From Gemmatimonadota bacterium (GTDB taxonomy: Bacteria > GCA-2686955): DNA of 8,230 nt. The stretch lies in assembly GCA_026991065.1 (NCBI GenBank), contig JALXCG010000113.1:1-8230 (forward strand). The letters are read 5' to 3'. Positions 5,509 through 8,230 of this stretch are shown in pieces. The notes below the pieces were generated by a model. That model was not told where the DNA came from. It searched no databases and was given only the letters and a program-made list of their open reading frames with translations. Each line of letters opens with the position of its first letter. Within the stretch, counting starts at the first letter, position 1. A program made the position numbers and the translations under genes.

Positions 5509-8193
5509 ATGTCACGGTCCACGCTCTATTTGCTGGATGGGTTCGCCCTCGCCTATCGAGCCTATTACGCTTTCATTCGCCAGCCGCGAATGACTGCCAG
5601 CGGGCAAAACGTGAGCGCGGTTTACGGAGTCACAACGGCGATTCTGGATCTGCTGGACAAGCACAAGCCGGACCATCTGGGGTTTGTGCTGGACTGCGGC
5701 AAGACCTTTCGGCATGAACTCTATCCGCCTTACAAGGCGAACCGGGTCGAGATGCCCGCCGAGATGCGCGAGCAGCTCGATCTCATGAATCAGATTGTGC
5801 GTGCAATGGGCGTTCCGATCTTGATGCATGAAGGCTACGAAGCCGATGACGTAATGGGAACCCTGGCGCAGCTCGGGGAGGAGAGTGGGCTGGATGTCTA
5901 TCTTGTTACCGGTGACAAGGACCTTTTTCAGCTCGTCACCCCGCATGTGCGCGTGATCCTGCCGCCTCGCTCGGGCGCTCCCGAGACCATTCTTGACGCG
6001 GCGGCGGTGGAGGCGAAGTTCGGGGTTCGGCCGGAGCGTGTGACTGATGTACTGGCTCTTGCCGGGGACAGCTCCGACAACATTCCGGGGGTTCCCGGTA
6101 TTGGTCCCAAGACCGCAATCAAGCTGGTGCGGGAATATGGTGCGCTGGAATCGATCCTGGCGGCCGCACCGACGATCCGCGGCAAGCTGGGGGAGCGCTT
6201 GCGCGAGCATGCGGATCTGGCCCTGCTCTCGAATCAATTGGTTCAAATCAAGCGCGATGTGCCGATTGCCCTGGACCTTGGGGCGCTCAAGATCGGCGAT
6301 CGGGATGAAGCGCAACTGCGCCCGCTGGTACTCTCGTTGGACTCGCAGAACCTCCTCAGACGCCTGGGCCTCGGTGGGGATCAGTTGGCCATCGAATGTG
6401 TCATCGTGAGCAATCGTTCCACTCTCGATGACCTGTGCCGGCGGATCGTCTCGGCCGGACACGTGACCGTGGACACGGAGACCACCGGGCTCGATCCACT
6501 GCGCGCGGAGTTGGTGGGAATCGCACTCTCCATTGATGGCGAGAGGGGATTCTACATACCGATCGCGCATACCGATGGAGCGACCCTGGACCTGGCCCTC
6601 GTGCAGTCGGTTCTGGGACCTCTCCTGGCTTCCCCGGAGATTGGCAAGAACGGGCAGAATATCAAGTATGACATGCACATACTGGAACGCTCCGGGCTTC
6701 CGCTGCAAGGTGTGAACAGTGACACCATGGTTGCTTCCTATCTGCTCGATTCATCGTCTCGGCAGCACAACCTGGAAGCGTTGGCGATGCGTCATCTGGG
6801 GCATTCGATGATTCCGATCTCGCAGTTGATCGGGAAGAAGCGACAAGAGCAGCAGCTGACGATGGACCAGGTCGAAGTGGAACGCGCAGCCGAGTACGCG
6901 GCGGAGGATGCGGTTGTCACCCAACGCTTGGCTGATCTCTTTCTGCCCCGTCTGGCCGAGCAAGGTCTGAAGGAGCTTTTTGACAACGTTGAAGTGCCGT
7001 TGATCACGGTTCTGCAGCGCATGGAAGCACGCGGAGTGGCACTGGACACGGCGCATTTGATGCGCCTCTCTGTGGAGATGCAGCAGCGCTCCTCGGAGTT
7101 GGAAGCACGCATTCACGAGGAGGCCGGAGAGGTCTTCAATGTGAACTCCCCCAAGCAGTTACAGAAGATACTCTTCACCCGGTTGGGGCTGAAACCGGTG
7201 CGCAAGACCAAGACCGGCTACTCCACGGACGCCCGGGTGCTGGAGGCTCTGGCGAATGAGCATCCGGTTCCGCGTCTGATTTTGCAGAATCGGGAGCTGG
7301 TCAAACTGCGCACCACTTACGTTGATGCGCTGCCGCGCATGGTGAATCCGCAGAGTGGTCGGCTGCACACTCAGTTTCACCAGACAGTAGCAGCGACCGG
7401 TCGCCTCTCCTCCTCCGACCCGAACTTGCAGAACATCCCCATTCGCACCGAAGAGGGACGGCGGATTCGGGCAGCGTTTGTCAGCCGCGGTCCGGGTTGG
7501 AAACTGCTCTCGGCGGACTATTCACAGATCGAGTTGCGGATTCTGGCTCACCTTTCCGGCGACGAGGGGCTGCGCCGGGCCTTTGCCAGCGGCGTAGACA
7601 TTCACCGCGCAACTGCGGCGAAGATCTTTGGCATCGACGATGACGCGGTGGACAGCGACACGCGGCGCCGCGCCAAGGCGATCAACTTCGGGATCATCTA
7701 CGGCATGGGTGCCTATGGGCTCTCCTCGCGGCTGGGGATATCGATGGAGGAGGCCCGGGCTTTCATTGAGACCTATTTCGAGGCGTTTCCACGGATTCGT
7801 GAGTTTATCGAGAATACACTCGAAACTACGCGGGAGCGCGGCTACGTGACCACCGTGCTGAATCGCCGGCGCTATTTCCCGGAGATCCAAGACAGCAACC
7901 GGCAGGTGCGCGAGTTCGCCGAGCGCGCCGCGGTCAACACCGCGATCCAGGGGTCCGCCGCCGACCTGATCAAAGTGGCAATGATCCGCATCGAGCAGAG
8001 GCTGAATGACGCGGGGCTGGACAGCGTCATGATTCTGCAAGTTCACGATGAATTGCTCTTTGACGCACGGATAGAGGAGATGGAGAGGCTGCGGGCGGTG
8101 GTCGTGGAGGAGATGGAGGGAGCACTGACTACCGAAGTGCCCCTGGTCGTGGATGTGGGCAGTGGCGACAACTGGCTGGAGGCCCACGAATGA
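5509..8193 (+). CDS. polA: DNA polymerase I
   Basis: Pol I removes RNA primers, fills gaps in lagging-strand synthesis and acts in excision repair. The product is 894 residues, between Taq (832) and E. coli (928). 5' nuclease domain, about 1-290: LLDGFALAYRAYYAF at the N-terminus, PPYKANRVEMP, TGDKDLFQLV, and the helix-hairpin region GDSSDNIPGVPGIGPKTA with D187 and D190. 3'-5' exonuclease, about 300-490: Exo I VDTETTG (D322, E324), Exo II NIKYD (N384, D388), Exo III YAAED (Y463, D467); all are intact, so proofreading is predicted active. Polymerase domain, about 510-894: motif A DYSQIELR (D670), motif B RRRAKAINFGIIYG (K723, F727, Y731) and motif C VHDE (H846, D847, E848). Phe at 727, as in E. 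coli Pol I, predicts discrimination against dideoxynucleotides. The start is ATG 5509, with GGGGAG 5 nt upstream. It overlaps the next gene by 4 nt. Confidence 0.98.
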   Translation: MSRSTLYLLDGFALAYRAYYAFIRQPRMTASGQNVSAVYGVTTAILDLLDKHKPDHLGFVLDCGKTFRHELYPPYKANRVEMPAEMREQLDLMNQIVRAMGVPILMHEGYEADDVMGTLAQLGEESGLDVYLVTGDKDLFQLVTPHVRVILPPRSGAPETILDAAAVEAKFGVRPERVTDVLALAGDSSDNIPGVPGIGPKTAIKLVREYGALESILAAAPTIRGKLGERLREHADLALLSNQLVQIKRDVPIALDLGALKIGDRDEAQLRPLVLSLDSQNLLRRLGLGGDQLAIECVIVSNRSTLDDLCRRIVSAGHVTVDTETTGLDPLRAELVGIALSIDGERGFYIPIAHTDGATLDLALVQSVLGPLLASPEIGKNGQNIKYDMHILERSGLPLQGVNSDTMVASYLLDSSSRQHNLEALAMRHLGHSMIPISQLIGKKRQEQQLTMDQVEVERAAEYAAEDAVVTQRLADLFLPRLAEQGLKELFDNVEVPLITVLQRMEARGVALDTAHLMRLSVEMQQRSSELEARIHEEAGEVFNVNSPKQLQKILFTRLGLKPVRKTKTGYSTDARVLEALANEHPVPRLILQNRELVKLRTTYVDALPRMVNPQSGRLHTQFHQTVAATGRLSSSDPNLQNIPIRTEEGRRIRAAFVSRGPGWKLLSADYSQIELRILAHLSGDEGLRRAFASGVDIHRATAAKIFGIDDDAVDSDTRRRAKAINFGIIYGMGAYGLSSRLGISMEEARAFIETYFEAFPRIREFIENTLETTRERGYVTTVLNRRRYFPEIQDSNRQVREFAERAAVNTAIQGSAADLIKVAMIRIEQRLNDAGLDSVMILQVHDELLFDARIEEMERLRAVVVEEMEGALTTEVPLVVDVGSGDNWLEAHE

Positions 8194-8230
8194 GTGTTTC
8201 GCGTGCACCGCGGGAGGCCGCGCTGACCGG
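8190..8230 (+). CDS. coaE: Start of the next gene, possibly dephospho-CoA kinase
   Basis: Only 13 codons are in the window: MSVSRAPREAALT, followed by a Gly codon cut by the edge. ATG 8190 overlaps the polA stop as ATGA, and GGAGG (8178-8182) lies 7 nt upstream inside polA, so a translationally coupled gene is well supported. The sequence ends in ALTG, which would suit the start of the P-loop of CoaE (family pattern LTGGI..GKS), and coaE follows polA in several bacterial lineages such as Geobacter. The residues after ALTG are missing, so the identity is inferred mainly from context. Confidence 0.55.
   Translation, partial: MSVSRAPREAALT

Noticed and set aside
5512-6708. Minus-strand open frame of 398 codons inside polA
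   Set aside because: It is antisense to conserved polA motifs; the predicted protein has no domain or ribosome binding site.

Overview
The window is a GC-rich, gene-dense stretch of bacterial chromosome. Several features suggest a Gram-negative bacterium of the deltaproteobacterial, Gemmatimonadota or FCB-like kind: GTG starts, strong Shine-Dalgarno sites, exported proteins with Sec signal peptides, and a probable polA-coaE order. The lineage is inferred from general character only, because no marker gene here fixes it. I see no mobile elements, CRISPR array, tRNA or rRNA.

Bases 1-2257 are a tight plus-strand operon. It holds the 3' end of a carbon-nitrogen hydrolase (nitrilase superfamily), nadE (NAD+ synthetase) and rsmI (16S rRNA C1402 2'-O-methyltransferase). 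Each junction overlaps by exactly 8 nt. The hydrolase next to a synthetase-only NadE looks like a split version of the glutamine-dependent NAD+ synthetase, with amidase and synthetase on separate chains. The operon ends at a strong hairpin that lies inside the last rsmI codons and faces a convergent gene.

Bases 2279-2809 (minus strand) encode a small exported protein of unknown family. A 413-bp region (2810-3222) separates it from a divergent OmpR/PhoB-type response regulator (3223-3948) with no histidine kinase beside it.

Bases 4198-5178 encode the most unusual product. It is an exported protein made almost entirely of a 38-residue repeat (sub-blocks of 14, 10 and 14 residues, each opening with an X-Pro dipeptide). 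The repeat stays in exact register for six units and ends in an arginine-rich tail. I do not recognise a family for it.

A 330-bp non-coding stretch (5179-5508) follows. It ends in two tandem hairpins directly before the polA ribosome binding site. polA (5509-8193) is a full-length DNA polymerase I with all three catalytic domains apparently intact. A last gene, probably coaE, starts at 8190 through an ATGA overlap and runs off the window.
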